In this document: piece after piece, positions 1 to 7,152 of the stretch | How positions within the stretch are numbered: position 1 is the first letter of the stretch | How the letters are laid out: the number at the start of each line of letters is the position of its first letter | Assembly: GCA_003516865.1 (NCBI GenBank) | Contig: DPBR01000003.1 | Span: 1 to 17,147, forward strand | Length of the DNA stretch: 17,147 nucleotides | Reading direction: 5' to 3' | Source of the DNA: Oscillospiraceae bacterium | Lineage (GTDB): Bacteria > Bacillota > Clostridia > Oscillospirales > Ruminococcaceae | The notes under the pieces: model-generated | Database searches by the model: none | What the model was told of the DNA's origin: nothing | The model's input: only the letters and a program-made list of their open reading frames with translations | Program-made: the position numbers and the translations under genes

Positions 1-46
1 CCCGAGAAGTGCTATCCGACAAAGAGAATTATCGGTAGCTTGCTAT
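1..46 (+). repeat. Left copy of an inverted repeat bracketing the hydrolase/two-component operon
   Basis: Bases 1-46 match the reverse complement of 2704-2749 at 40 of 46 positions, and the first 17 bases are identical. Weaker similarity continues inward: a shared GTATAACA lies at about 58-65 here and 2675-2682 (reverse strand) in the other copy. The copy is cut by the window edge, so its full length is unknown. The two copies point towards each other, with the three-gene operon between them. No transposase or terminal-repeat signature of a known insertion sequence is seen. Confidence 0.8.
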
Positions 47-102
47 AATATGAAACAGTATAACAAAAAATGTTGGAAAATATCTATATTGTGTAAAGTT
101 GT

Positions 103-1101
103 CTATTCATGCCTTACATCACTTTCCGTAAGGTCAAGCATAAAGACAGAGCCTTTTCCAAGCTCGGACACGGCGGTAAGAGTAATGCCGAGCATATCGG
201 CAATACAGCGGCAAAGATACAGTCCTATACCGCTTGCCTTCATATCATATCTGCCGTTAAGTCCTGTGTAGCCGTTGTCGAAAATTCTCGGCAGGTCGGC
301 AGGGTCTATGCCTATTCCCGTGTCGGCAATGCAGAGAATCTTTCTGTCGGTGTCGGGCTTCATATAAATTGTTACCGAGCCTTTAGCGGTGTATTTTATC
401 GCATTTGAGAGCAGCTGTTCAATGATGAAGGACAGCCATTTTTCATCGGTGAGGACATCGGTATCAAGCTCCTTGTAATCAAGGCTCAGCTTCTTCCCGA
501 TAAACTGCGGGGAGAACTTACGAACCGATTTTTTTACTATATCGTCAAGGCTGTAATGCTTTATCACAAGGTCGTTGCCGGAGCTTTCAAGCCTTACATA
601 GCACAGCGCCATATCGACATACTGCTCTATCTTCATAAGCTCGTCGGACAGCCTGCGGTTGCTTTCGCTGTCTTCCGACTGGAGCATAAGGCGCATTGCG
701 GAGATAGGCGTTTTTATCTGATGTACCCACATAGTATAATATTCGTTTGTCGCCTGCAGGCTGTTTGCGGATTTTTCCTTAAGGAAAATGCAGTAATCGC
801 TGAGTGTATTTATCAGCCTGCCGTAATCCTTGTCATCTGCCGACACCGCTTTCGGAAGATTGTCGGCGGTCACGGTTATCTCATTTGCAAGACGGGTGAG
901 GATATTATGCTTTCTGTACGCCTTTATAAAATTTACCGCACCGATAGCCGTAACAGCGGCAAGCGACAGCAAAAGTGCATACAGCACAGGCTCTGAGGGG
1001 AGGTTATAAAGCGACAGCACCACAGCGAAAATTACAGCCGCAATAATAATGCAGACAAGCGTTATTATGCGGCTCCTGATAAAGTCAAGAAAGAATTTCA
1101 T
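103..1101 (-). CDS. BceS-like intramembrane-sensing sensor histidine kinase
   Basis: This 332-residue membrane histidine kinase autophosphorylates on a histidine and passes the phosphate to the response regulator encoded just upstream. Two membrane helices (about residues 11-33 and 38-58) are separated by only a few residues. That lack of a sensory loop is typical of the intramembrane-sensing kinases of Firmicutes, which usually take their signal from a partner BceAB-type transporter and respond to cell-envelope antibiotics. The H-box reads WVHQIKTPISAM with H127 as phosphorylation site. The ATPase domain has an N-box (EQLLSNAIKYT), a DTGIGI G1 box and a GIGLYLC G2 box. The start overlaps the regulator's stop by 4 nt (ATGA), so the two are translationally coupled. 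No transporter gene lies next to it inside the window, which is odd for this kinase class; one could lie beyond base 1. Kinase identity is near certain; the Bce-type assignment is inference. Confidence 0.92.
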   Translation of the reverse strand: MKFFLDFIRSRIITLVCIIIAAVIFAVVLSLYNLPSEPVLYALLLSLAAVTAIGAVNFIKAYRKHNILTRLANEITVTADNLPKAVSADDKDYGRLINTLSDYCIFLKEKSANSLQATNEYYTMWVHQIKTPISAMRLMLQSEDSESNRRLSDELMKIEQYVDMALCYVRLESSGNDLVIKHYSLDDIVKKSVRKFSPQFIGKKLSLDYKELDTDVLTDEKWLSFIIEQLLSNAIKYTAKGSVTIYMKPDTDRKILCIADTGIGIDPADLPRIFDNGYTGLNGRYDMKASGIGLYLCRCIADMLGITLTAVSELGKGSVFMLDLTESDVRHE

Positions 1102-1769
1102 ACTATCATATACCCCATTCCGACCTTGGTCGTGATGTAGTTTTCAAGTCCTATGTTTTCGAGCTTTTTGCGAAGCCTGCTGACATTTACCGTAAGGGTG
1201 TTCTCGTCAATAAAGCAATCGGTTTCCCATAATCTCTGCATAAGCGTATCACGGGAAATTATCCTGCCTGCGTTTTCCATAAGAGTGCGGAGTATGCGAA
1301 GCTCGTTCTTTGTAAGCTCTGCCTTTTTATCGCCGTTTGTCACGACCGCCGATGAAATATCAAGTATAACACTGCCGTGGGATATAAGGTCGCTGCTGCC
1401 CGAAAAGGAGTAGGCACGGCGAAGCACTGCGTTTATCTTTGCGGTCAGCACCGAAAGATCGAACGGCTTTGCTATAAAATCATCTCCGCCCATATTCATA
1501 GCCATAACTACATTCATATTGTCAGAGGCGGAGGAGAGGAAGATGACAGGCACTTTGGACAGCTTTCTTATCTCGCCGCACCAGTAGTAGCCGTCATAGA
1601 ACGGGAGCTTTATATCAAGAAGTACAAGCTGAGGGTCGAAAGCGGCAAACTCCGCAGTGATATTGTGAAAATCCTTTGCACACTCTACTTTATAATCCCA
1701 GCCCTCGAGGTGCTTTTTCAGCGTCTGCGCTATCGTGGGGTCGTCTTCAATGATGAAAATTCTGTACAT
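1098..1769 (-). CDS. OmpR/PhoB-family response regulator, partner of the BceS-like kinase
   Basis: This 223-residue regulator has an N-terminal receiver domain (about 1-115) and a C-terminal winged-helix DNA-binding domain (about 128-223). Visible receiver residues are the acidic pair in IIEDD, the phospho-acceptor D52 in LLLDIKLP and the conserved lysine in FIAKPF. The C-terminal part has the RDTLMQRLW and TVNVSRLRKKL patterns of the OmpR fold. I chose the ATG at 1769, two bases after the hydrolase stop. A TTG at 1775 would add two residues and overlap that stop, and cannot be excluded; no strong ribosome binding site separates them. The gene overlaps the kinase downstream by 4 nt. By analogy with BceR-type regulators it may control its own operon or a transporter elsewhere; its target is not known from the sequence. 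Confidence 0.92.
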   Translation of the reverse strand: MYRIFIIEDDPTIAQTLKKHLEGWDYKVECAKDFHNITAEFAAFDPQLVLLDIKLPFYDGYYWCGEIRKLSKVPVIFLSSASDNMNVVMAMNMGGDDFIAKPFDLSVLTAKINAVLRRAYSFSGSSDLISHGSVILDISSAVVTNGDKKAELTKNELRILRTLMENAGRIISRDTLMQRLWETDCFIDENTLTVNVSRLRKKLENIGLENYITTKVGMGYMIV

Positions 1770-1771
1770 AG

Positions 1772-2500
1772 TCAAATTTCTGCCATTCTTATAATAAGTT
1801 CGTTAAATCGCTTGGAAAACACGGGAGGAATGTTATGGGCGGCTTTGTCCCATATCTCGTATCTGCAATTTTTATTCATAGCGGCAAGTCCTTTTACGCT
1901 GTCGTGTACTTCTGTCTGTTCCTTACTGCCTGCAAGGGCGATCATCGGGAAGTATGCGTTTTCAAAGCCGTTTATTGTTTCAAGCGTTATTCCGTTGTCA
2001 ACGGAGCTTCTTACGGTTTCGATACGCACATTCTGCATCTGTGCGACAAATTCTTTTCTTTGCTCTTTGGGCAGTCCGTTCATAAATCCGATGAAACCGC
2101 ATAATCGTTTGTTTTTGAATGACGCAAACTGCTTTTCGTTCATAGCCATGACCTTTGAGAGCATAGGCTCTTTCTTGATAAGCCACGGACTTACTATTAT
2201 CGCAGAAGTAAAATACTGCGGATATTCCGCACACAGCTTAACGCTAAGCTGAGCACCGAGCGAAAAGCCGACAAGCGTTACCTTTTTGCCGATGTCGGCT
2301 ATGAAATCCGCAAGCTGTTTTACTGCTGTTTCGGTATCGAAAATCTCATCTGCGGCATCTCCGTAGCCCATGATATGCGGAATAATAAGATGATATTTTT
2401 CGGCAAGCGGATATTGCCTGCCGAAGCTGTGGACAAAGTTTGCCCCGTGCAGAAAGACGATCGTCTTATCGTTTTCTTTGCCGTATTCATAATAGTGCAT
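1772..2500 (-). CDS. Alpha/beta-hydrolase fold protein, first gene of the two-component operon
   Basis: A 242-residue predicted cytoplasmic hydrolase. It has the oxyanion-region FLHGA (about 16-20), the nucleophile elbow GFSLGAQ with S80, and a late histidine in DKAAHNIPP near the C-terminus, so a Ser-His-acid triad is plausible. The substrate is unknown: the family includes esterases, lipases, thioesterases and peptidases. I chose the ATG at 2500 because GGAGGG sits 6 nt upstream and a near-consensus promoter lies at 2534-2562. The frame stays open to about 2584, but that longer start would lie upstream of the promoter's expected start point. The stop falls 2 nt before the regulator's ATG, so hydrolase, regulator and kinase should be one transcript. 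A hydrolase heading a Bce-type regulatory pair is uncommon and may point to detoxification or to signal modification. Confidence 0.88.
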   Translation of the reverse strand: MHYYEYGKENDKTIVFLHGANFVHSFGRQYPLAEKYHLIIPHIMGYGDAADEIFDTETAVKQLADFIADIGKKVTLVGFSLGAQLSVKLCAEYPQYFTSAIIVSPWLIKKEPMLSKVMAMNEKQFASFKNKRLCGFIGFMNGLPKEQRKEFVAQMQNVRIETVRSSVDNGITLETINGFENAYFPMIALAGSKEQTEVHDSVKGLAAMNKNCRYEIWDKAAHNIPPVFSKRFNELIIRMAEI

Positions 2501-2533
2501 ACATTTCCCTCCGTGATTTTTCTTGCTGCTGTA

Positions 2534-2562
2534 ATTATAGCACGGGTGAGGGGGATAGTCAA
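2534..2562 (-). promoter_or_regulatory. Sigma-A promoter of the hydrolase/regulator/kinase operon
   Basis: On the minus strand TTGACT (-35, bases 2557-2562) and TATAAT (-10, bases 2534-2539) are separated by exactly 17 nt. Transcription should start near 2527 and give a leader of about 27 nt with GGAGGG before the ATG at 2500. The match is close enough to expect substantial basal activity. Confidence 0.85.
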
Positions 2563-2571
2563 ACAGAAAGA

Positions 2572-2586
2572 GGTTGTGATACAACC
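2572..2586. promoter_or_regulatory. Palindrome GGTTGT-N3-ACAACC next to the -35 box, possible operator
   Basis: Two perfect 6-bp arms (2572-2577 and 2581-2586) flank a 3-nt spacer. The centre is about 20 bp upstream of the -35 hexamer, a usual place for an activator such as the operon's own response regulator. Position and symmetry are seen; regulator binding is inference. Confidence 0.4.
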
Positions 2587-2594
2587 AAAAAAAG

Positions 2595-2641
2595 AAAAGT
2601 GAACCGAAGCGCTAAAAATAGTGCGCACGGCTCACTTTTTT
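2595..2641 (-). terminator. Stem-loop terminator, T-rich on both sides
   Basis: Arms 2595-2606 and 2628-2639 pair over 11 of 12 positions, with an inner GCGCT/AGTGC stem. Read on the minus strand it is followed by CTTTTTTT, and on the plus strand by a T run. It lies upstream of the hydrolase promoter, so on the minus strand it would stop transcripts entering from the gene-free region 2650-3170 before they reach the operon. Confidence 0.65.
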
Positions 2642-2703
2642 GGTGTGTGGAGAAATTCTGACTTTAGTACACTTCTGTTATACAGTTTTAGTAATAAACA
2701 TTG

Positions 2704-2749
2704 ATAGCGGGCTACCGATAATGCTTTTTGCAGGATAGCACTTCTCGGG
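2704..2749 (-). repeat. Right copy of the inverted repeat bracketing the hydrolase/two-component operon
   Basis: The reverse complement matches 1-46 at 40 of 46 positions, with 17 identical bases at the outer end (2733-2749). This copy can itself fold: GATAGCG (2703-2709) pairs with CGCTATT (2752-2758), and inside it GCTACC (2711-2716) pairs with GGATAGC (2733-2739) with one bulged base. The repeat may therefore be conserved as an RNA structure rather than as a recombination site. Confidence 0.8.
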
Positions 2750-2794
2750 TTCGCTATTCTGTTTAATAACGTTGCTACTATTCACGCGGAAGAC

Positions 2795-2847
2795 AACCAA
2801 AGGGATAGGGTGAGGGACTTGCAGCCCCTAACCCTATCCCTTAGGTT
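2795..2847. repeat. Long hairpin, 22-nt arms, 9-nt loop
   Basis: Arms 2795-2816 and 2826-2847 pair at 20 of 22 positions, with single mismatches at 2799/2843 and 2812/2830; the loop is 2817-2825. The core AAGGGATAGGGT/ACCCTATCCCTT is perfect. No T run follows on either strand, so a simple intrinsic terminator is unlikely. Confidence 0.8.
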
Positions 2848-3172
2848 TTCTCCCTCGTGGCTCCCTCTTTCCTTATCCACACCCGTACCCCGCTAGGGTG
2901 TTGGCTAAACTCGTATAACCACCTGAAGATCGTATATCCTGTCATTTCAGGAACGCTTAACGCTACACGTTCGCAGTTTTAGTACATATATCTCAGGTTA
3001 GTAGCGTTTTTTTGAAAGGTTAATGTCAGTGCAGTTGCACTGATATACTCACGAAATTATTAACTCCTTATCGGCACAGAAGCTGTTTTCAGCGTTGCTG
3101 GCGATATATGTATTTGTTTGACCTTTTTTACAATATGTTGCATTGTAATTTAATGAAATTTTGACAAGCTAA

Positions 3173-3210
3173 GAAGCTGTGATGAAATTTTTGCATTTTA
3201 TCACAGCTTC
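3173..3210 (-). terminator. Stem-loop downstream of metH, probable operon terminator
   Basis: Arms 3173-3188 and 3195-3210 form a 16-bp stem with one G-T pair and a 6-nt loop, 10 bp after the metH stop. On the minus strand the downstream sequence is only moderately T-rich, so termination may be incomplete or helped by the AT-rich stem. Confidence 0.6.
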
Positions 3211-3220
3211 ATTTTATATT

Positions 3221-5593
3221 TTATCCTATAACCTTCTTTGCAATATCTACCGTTTCCTTAGCATCCTTTGCATAGAAGTCTGCGCCTATCTTTTCAGCGT
3301 ACTCAGGTGTAAGTACCGCACCGCCGACAACCACCTTGCAAGGAAGTCCGTTGTCACGGATAAGCTTTATGGTTTCTTCCATGGATTTGAGCGTAGTGGT
3401 CATAAGTGCGCTCAGTCCCACCAGCTTTACCTCGTGCTTTCTTGCGGCATCGACTACCGCCTGATACTCAACGTCCTTGCCGAGATCTATTACGGTGTAG
3501 CCGTAGTTTTCAAGCAGTACCTTTACTATGTTCTTGCCTATGTCGTGTACATCGCCCTTTACCGTTGCAAGCACTATCTTGCCCTTGCTTACCGTTTCGG
3601 AATTGTTCTTTGCAAGGTGTGCCTTGATAACATCAAAACAGCTCTGCGCAACGCCTGCCGATAAAATCAGCTGAGGGAGGAAAATCTTTCCCTGTTCAAA
3701 CAGCGTACCTGTCTTGTCAAGGGCAGGGATAAGCCGCTCGTTTATTATTATCATCGGGTCGGTGTCGGTAAGCAGCTGCTCGGTTATCTTCGCTGCCTCG
3801 GCTTTTAAACCGTTGTCGATGGCGTATTCAAGCGTTACATCGGAGGATTTCGGCTTTGCGACTGCCGTTGGGGTGTCACTGCCGTAAGCGGCAATGTATT
3901 CTACCGAGTTCACATCTATTGCCTTTAACAGCTTGAACGCTCTTACAGCGCCCGTCATTGCGGCTACATTGGGGTTTATAATCGGCAGATCAAGCCCGTT
4001 TTCAAGCGCCATCGTAAGAAAAATGTGGTTTAAAAGCTCACGGTTCGGCAGACCGAATGATATATTCGATACACCTAGTACCGTTCTCACTCCGAACCTT
4101 TCTTTTACCGCACGCACAGCCTTGAGCGTTTCGTTGACAGCCAGCTGTTCTGCGGACGCTGTAAGCGTAAGGCAGTCTATCGCTATATCCTCTTTCGGAA
4201 TACCTATCTCTTCGCAACGCTTTATTATCTTTTCGGCAATGGCAACACGCTGTTCGGCTTTAGGCGGTATGCCGTCCTTGTCAAGCGTCAGACCTACTAC
4301 TGCCGCACCGTATTTCTTTACGAGCGGAAGAACGTTTTTAAGGCTCTCCTCCTCGCCGTTTACCGAGTTTACCATAGGCTTGCCGTTGTATACACGCAGT
4401 GCCGCTTCGAGTACCTCCGGAATGGTGCTGTCTATCTGGAGAGGTACGTTAGTAACGCCCTGAATGCTCTTGACAGCCTTTATCATCATTGCCTTTTCGT
4501 CAATGTCGGGAAGTCCAACGTTTACGTCAAGTATATCCGCTCCTGCGTTTACCTGCTCTATAGCCTGACCTAAGATATAGTCTATATCATCGTTTATAAG
4601 CGCCTGCTTGAACAGCTTTTTACCGGTAGGGTTGATACGCTCGCCGATTATCCTTGGCTGGCTTACCTCTACAACATTTGTGCCGCTGCATATCGTGCAG
4701 ACACGATCGATGCTTTTAGGCTCGTACTTTCTGCCCTTTACCTTCCCTGCTGTACGGCGGATAAATTCGGGCGTTGTACCGCAGCAGCCGCCGATTATTC
4801 CTGCACCGAGATCAGCTATCTCAACGGCATAGTCGCTGAATTCTTCGGCATCAATCGAATATTCGCCTGTGGCAGGGTCGGGAAGTCCTGCATTCGGCAT
4901 TACGATAACGGGTATCTTCGACTTTTCGCAGAGCGTTTTGATTATAGGCATAAGCTCCTTTGGTCCCAGCGAGCAGTTCACGCCGACTGCACTTACGCCG
5001 AGTCCCTCGCACAGCAGTATTTCCGCCTGCGCGGGACAGCCTGTAAAGGTACGTCCGTTTTCCTCGAAGGTCATACTACATATAATAGGCAGATCGCTGT
5101 TTTCCTTTGCGGCAAGTATAGCGGCTTTAAGCTCGTATAAGTCGGTCATCGTTTCAAACAGAACAACGTCCGCACCCGCCTTATAGCCTGCAACGATCTC
5201 TTCCTTGAATATGTCGTAAGCCTCTTCAAACTTAAGGCTTCCGGTAGGCTCAAGGAGCTGTCCTATAGGACCTATGTCAAGAGCGCAGAAAACGTCCTTA
5301 CCGCTTTCCTTTATCGCTTCTTTACAGTTTATTATTCCTGCGGTGATAATTTCATCTACACTTTTACCGCTGTGGCTTAGCTTGTAGGAATTTGCACCGA
5401 ATGTATTTGCGGAAATTATATCCGCGCCTGCGTCTATATAACTGCGGTGTATTTCTTTGAGCAGATCCTTTGCGGTAAGGTTTAAAAGCTCGGGTGTTTC
5501 GCCCGTTTTAAGCCCCTTAGCCTGCAGCTGAGTACCCATAGCACCGTCGAAAATGAGCAGTCCTCTTTGTTCAAGTAATGTTTTAATTTCCAC
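3221..5593 (-). CDS. metH: Cobalamin-dependent methionine synthase lacking the reactivation domain
   Basis: A 790-residue cytoplasmic enzyme that transfers a methyl group from 5-methyl-tetrahydrofolate via protein-bound cobalamin to homocysteine, giving methionine. Domains in order: homocysteine-binding barrel (about 1-290) with zinc ligands C207 (GVNCS), C270 and C271 (GGCCGTT); pterin-binding barrel (about 312-570, starting at IIGERINPTG); B12 cap helices (about 590-670); B12-binding Rossmann domain (about 670-790) with DVHDIG, where H683 should coordinate cobalt. The AdoMet-binding reactivation domain that makes E. coli MetH about 1,200 residues is absent and is supplied by the preceding gene. 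The start is GTG at 5593 with GGAGGT 4 nt upstream, inside the end of that gene (11-nt overlap), so the two products are probably made in a coupled ratio. Thermotoga and many Clostridia have the same split arrangement. Confidence 0.95.
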   Translation of the reverse strand: MEIKTLLEQRGLLIFDGAMGTQLQAKGLKTGETPELLNLTAKDLLKEIHRSYIDAGADIISANTFGANSYKLSHSGKSVDEIITAGIINCKEAIKESGKDVFCALDIGPIGQLLEPTGSLKFEEAYDIFKEEIVAGYKAGADVVLFETMTDLYELKAAILAAKENSDLPIICSMTFEENGRTFTGCPAQAEILLCEGLGVSAVGVNCSLGPKELMPIIKTLCEKSKIPVIVMPNAGLPDPATGEYSIDAEEFSDYAVEIADLGAGIIGGCCGTTPEFIRRTAGKVKGRKYEPKSIDRVCTICSGTNVVEVSQPRIIGERINPTGKKLFKQALINDDIDYILGQAIEQVNAGADILDVNVGLPDIDEKAMMIKAVKSIQGVTNVPLQIDSTIPEVLEAALRVYNGKPMVNSVNGEEESLKNVLPLVKKYGAAVVGLTLDKDGIPPKAEQRVAIAEKIIKRCEEIGIPKEDIAIDCLTLTASAEQLAVNETLKAVRAVKERFGVRTVLGVSNISFGLPNRELLNHIFLTMALENGLDLPIINPNVAAMTGAVRAFKLLKAIDVNSVEYIAAYGSDTPTAVAKPKSSDVTLEYAIDNGLKAEAAKITEQLLTDTDPMIIINERLIPALDKTGTLFEQGKIFLPQLILSAGVAQSCFDVIKAHLAKNNSETVSKGKIVLATVKGDVHDIGKNIVKVLLENYGYTVIDLGKDVEYQAVVDAARKHEVKLVGLSALMTTTLKSMEETIKLIRDNGLPCKVVVGGAVLTPEYAEKIGADFYAKDAKETVDIAKKVIG

Positions 5594-6254
5594 AGTGACC
5601 TCCGCTTTTCCTGAATTTGCATCTGTCTTTCATATTACAGCTTTCACAGCCTCTTGTACTTCTGTCGACCTCGCCCTCGGACAGTCCGATAAATGCCGTT
5701 ACCGATTTTGTAGGCACCATCATATTGCTGTTCATTACAGTAAGACCTATCCTTTTCTGAGCCTGTAAAAGCGTCAGTAAATCAAACTGTATGTCAAGCG
5801 GCAAGTCACCGTATCCGGGAGAATATCTCCAGGTACGGCTGTTTGATTTTACTTTTTCAAATATCTCTGTTTCTGCCCTGTTGCAGACCTGTTCTATCGC
5901 CGCACCTGCAAGGCTGTCAACGATAACGGCGCTTGCCATATCCGATACCTGTAAACGCCTTAAAAGCACATCTACTCCCTGTCCGAGCGTGGCGCACATA
6001 AGCACTATCCTGTCGCAGTTCTTTAAATGAGCGGCGGCTGAGCTGCCTTTAAGTATTATATTGCTGTCCGAAATTCTGACACCGTCATTCGTAAAGCTTA
6101 TCGGGTAAACGGCATAGAGATATTTCGGACTTGCGGCTTTTAAAAGCTCTTTTTCGCATAAATCGAGCATTGTGAGCATCTGCTCGTTATCCGTGCCGTC
6201 CTTACAGCCGAGATAACGCAGAGCTTCGTTTCTGTCTATCGGCTGAAGTATCAT
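5583..6254 (-). CDS. Stand-alone methionine synthase reactivation (AdoMet-binding) protein
   Basis: A 223-residue protein matching the MetH activation-domain family as a separate polypeptide. Its expected role is to bind S-adenosylmethionine and remethylate cobalamin on MetH after accidental oxidation to cob(II)alamin. The RYSPGYGDLP segment (about 143-152) corresponds to the AdoMet-binding RxxxGYP-type loop of the family. The C-terminus carries four cysteines (C203, C206, C212, C221) in a CxxCx5C pattern plus a last one, a feature I associate with the stand-alone clostridial versions; metal binding is possible but unproven. The start ATG overlaps the metF stop by 4 nt (ATGA), and its own end overlaps metH by 11 nt, so it is locked between its two pathway partners. 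Identification rests on motif and context and is quite secure. Confidence 0.9.
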   Translation of the reverse strand: MILQPIDRNEALRYLGCKDGTDNEQMLTMLDLCEKELLKAASPKYLYAVYPISFTNDGVRISDSNIILKGSSAAAHLKNCDRIVLMCATLGQGVDVLLRRLQVSDMASAVIVDSLAGAAIEQVCNRAETEIFEKVKSNSRTWRYSPGYGDLPLDIQFDLLTLLQAQKRIGLTVMNSNMMVPTKSVTAFIGLSEGEVDRSTRGCESCNMKDRCKFRKSGGHCGN

Positions 6255-7111
6255 AACAGATCCTTGATGCCGTTGTAGATGCGTGTTGCAACAGCAGGGT
6301 TATTCATAGCGTAAAGGTGTATGCCTTGCACATCGTTTGAGATAAGATCTACTATCTGGTCGATGGCATAGGCTATTCCTGCACTCCTCAGCGCTTCGGG
6401 GTCATTCTCGTACTTCTGCATCATCTTTACGAATTTTGATGGCAGGCTTGCGCCGCACATTGTTACCATACGCTCGATCTGCTTTTTGTTGGTAACGGGC
6501 ATAATTCCTGCGGCGATAGGTACGTCTATGCCTGCGGCTCTTGCACGCTTTTCAAAATCGTAATAGCAGGAATTGTCGAAGAATAGCTGCGAAACAAGGT
6601 GAGAAGCGCCTGCGTCAACCTTTATCTTCAGGTTCTTTATATCTTCCTCGGCGCTCTCTGCGTCAACGTGGGTTTCAGGGTAGCACGCACCTGCAATATC
6701 GAAGTTGCCTTTTGACGCTATATATGCCGTAAGGTCGCTTGCGTGGGGGAAATCGTTCTTCGGTTCTTCATCGGGCTTGTTGTCGCCTCTTAAGGCGAGA
6801 ATGTTCTCTATTCCGTTTGCGGCGAAATCGTCAAGCATAAAATCAACATCATCACGGGTGCTGTTTATGCAGGTAAGGTGCGCCATTGCTTCGATACCGT
6901 ATTTTTTCTTTATATGCGACGCTATCTCGCAGGTAGAGCGGTTTGCACGGTTTCCGCCTGCGCCGTATGTCACGCTGATATATGCGGGATTTATTGCCGC
7001 AAGTCCCTCGATGGCATCATACACCGTTTCAATGGGAAAATTCTTGTTGGGAGGGAAAACCTCCAGCGAGAACACCGTCCTGCCGGGTGTGTATAAGTCT
7101 TTAATTTTCAT
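6251..7111 (-). CDS. metF: 5,10-methylenetetrahydrofolate reductase
   Basis: A 286-residue flavin-dependent barrel enzyme that reduces 5,10-methylene- to 5-methyl-tetrahydrofolate, the methyl donor used by MetH. Family signatures: FSLEVFPP with the catalytic glutamate E17, ISVTYGAGG (about 45-53), MAHLTC (76-81), NILALRGD (103-110, D110 matching the folate-binding aspartate), SQLFFDN (174-180) and AAGIMPV. Length is normal for bacterial MetF. AAAGGA lies about 8 nt upstream of the ATG. The gene begins 41 bp after the metG stop and overlaps the reactivation gene by 4 nt. No MetV-like zinc protein is adjacent, so a MetVF-type bifurcating complex is not indicated. Confidence 0.95.
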   Translation of the reverse strand: MKIKDLYTPGRTVFSLEVFPPNKNFPIETVYDAIEGLAAINPAYISVTYGAGGNRANRSTCEIASHIKKKYGIEAMAHLTCINSTRDDVDFMLDDFAANGIENILALRGDNKPDEEPKNDFPHASDLTAYIASKGNFDIAGACYPETHVDAESAEEDIKNLKIKVDAGASHLVSQLFFDNSCYYDFEKRARAAGIDVPIAAGIMPVTNKKQIERMVTMCGASLPSKFVKMMQKYENDPEALRSAGIAYAIDQIVDLISNDVQGIHLYAMNNPAVATRIYNGIKDLL

Positions 7112-7152
7112 CTTTTTGTTCCTTTATGTCACTCGTTGTCTTCTGCGAATGT

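Larger units (their letters stand above)
2642..3172. other. Gene-free region with many complementary arms (possible structured RNA or decayed element)
   Basis: No convincing coding frame is found. Elements seen, besides the inverted repeat and long hairpin listed separately: an 11-bp direct repeat CAGTTTTAGTA (2683-2693 and 2974-2984); TCCTG/CAGGA around 2940-2952; complementary 8-bp arms 2959-2966 and 3001-3008 followed by a T run on the plus strand; 10-bp arms 2983-2992 and 3103-3112. Inside the last pair are nested stems GTTAAT/ATTAAC (3019-3024, 3059-3064) and TCAGTGCA/TGCACTGA (3026-3043), and a GCTG-TTTT-CAGC hairpin (3082-3093). A further TTACAAT/ATTGTAA pair lies at 3128-3148. Several pairings exclude one another, so a single fold cannot be asserted. 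No clear promoter was found on either strand. Confidence 0.5.

Noticed and set aside
1377..2252. Open frame of about 291 codons on the plus strand over the regulator and hydrolase genes
   Set aside because: It is a shadow of two well-supported minus-strand genes and lacks recognisable sequence features.
1..2749. Insertion sequence or composite transposon
   Set aside because: The inverted repeats are real, but there is no transposase, integrase or clear target duplication, so only a repeat is claimed.
2642..3220. tRNA, rRNA or known class of large structured RNA
   Set aside because: No tRNA cloverleaf with TTCRA loop, no rRNA-like sequence and no motif of a large RNA class that I can recall with confidence.
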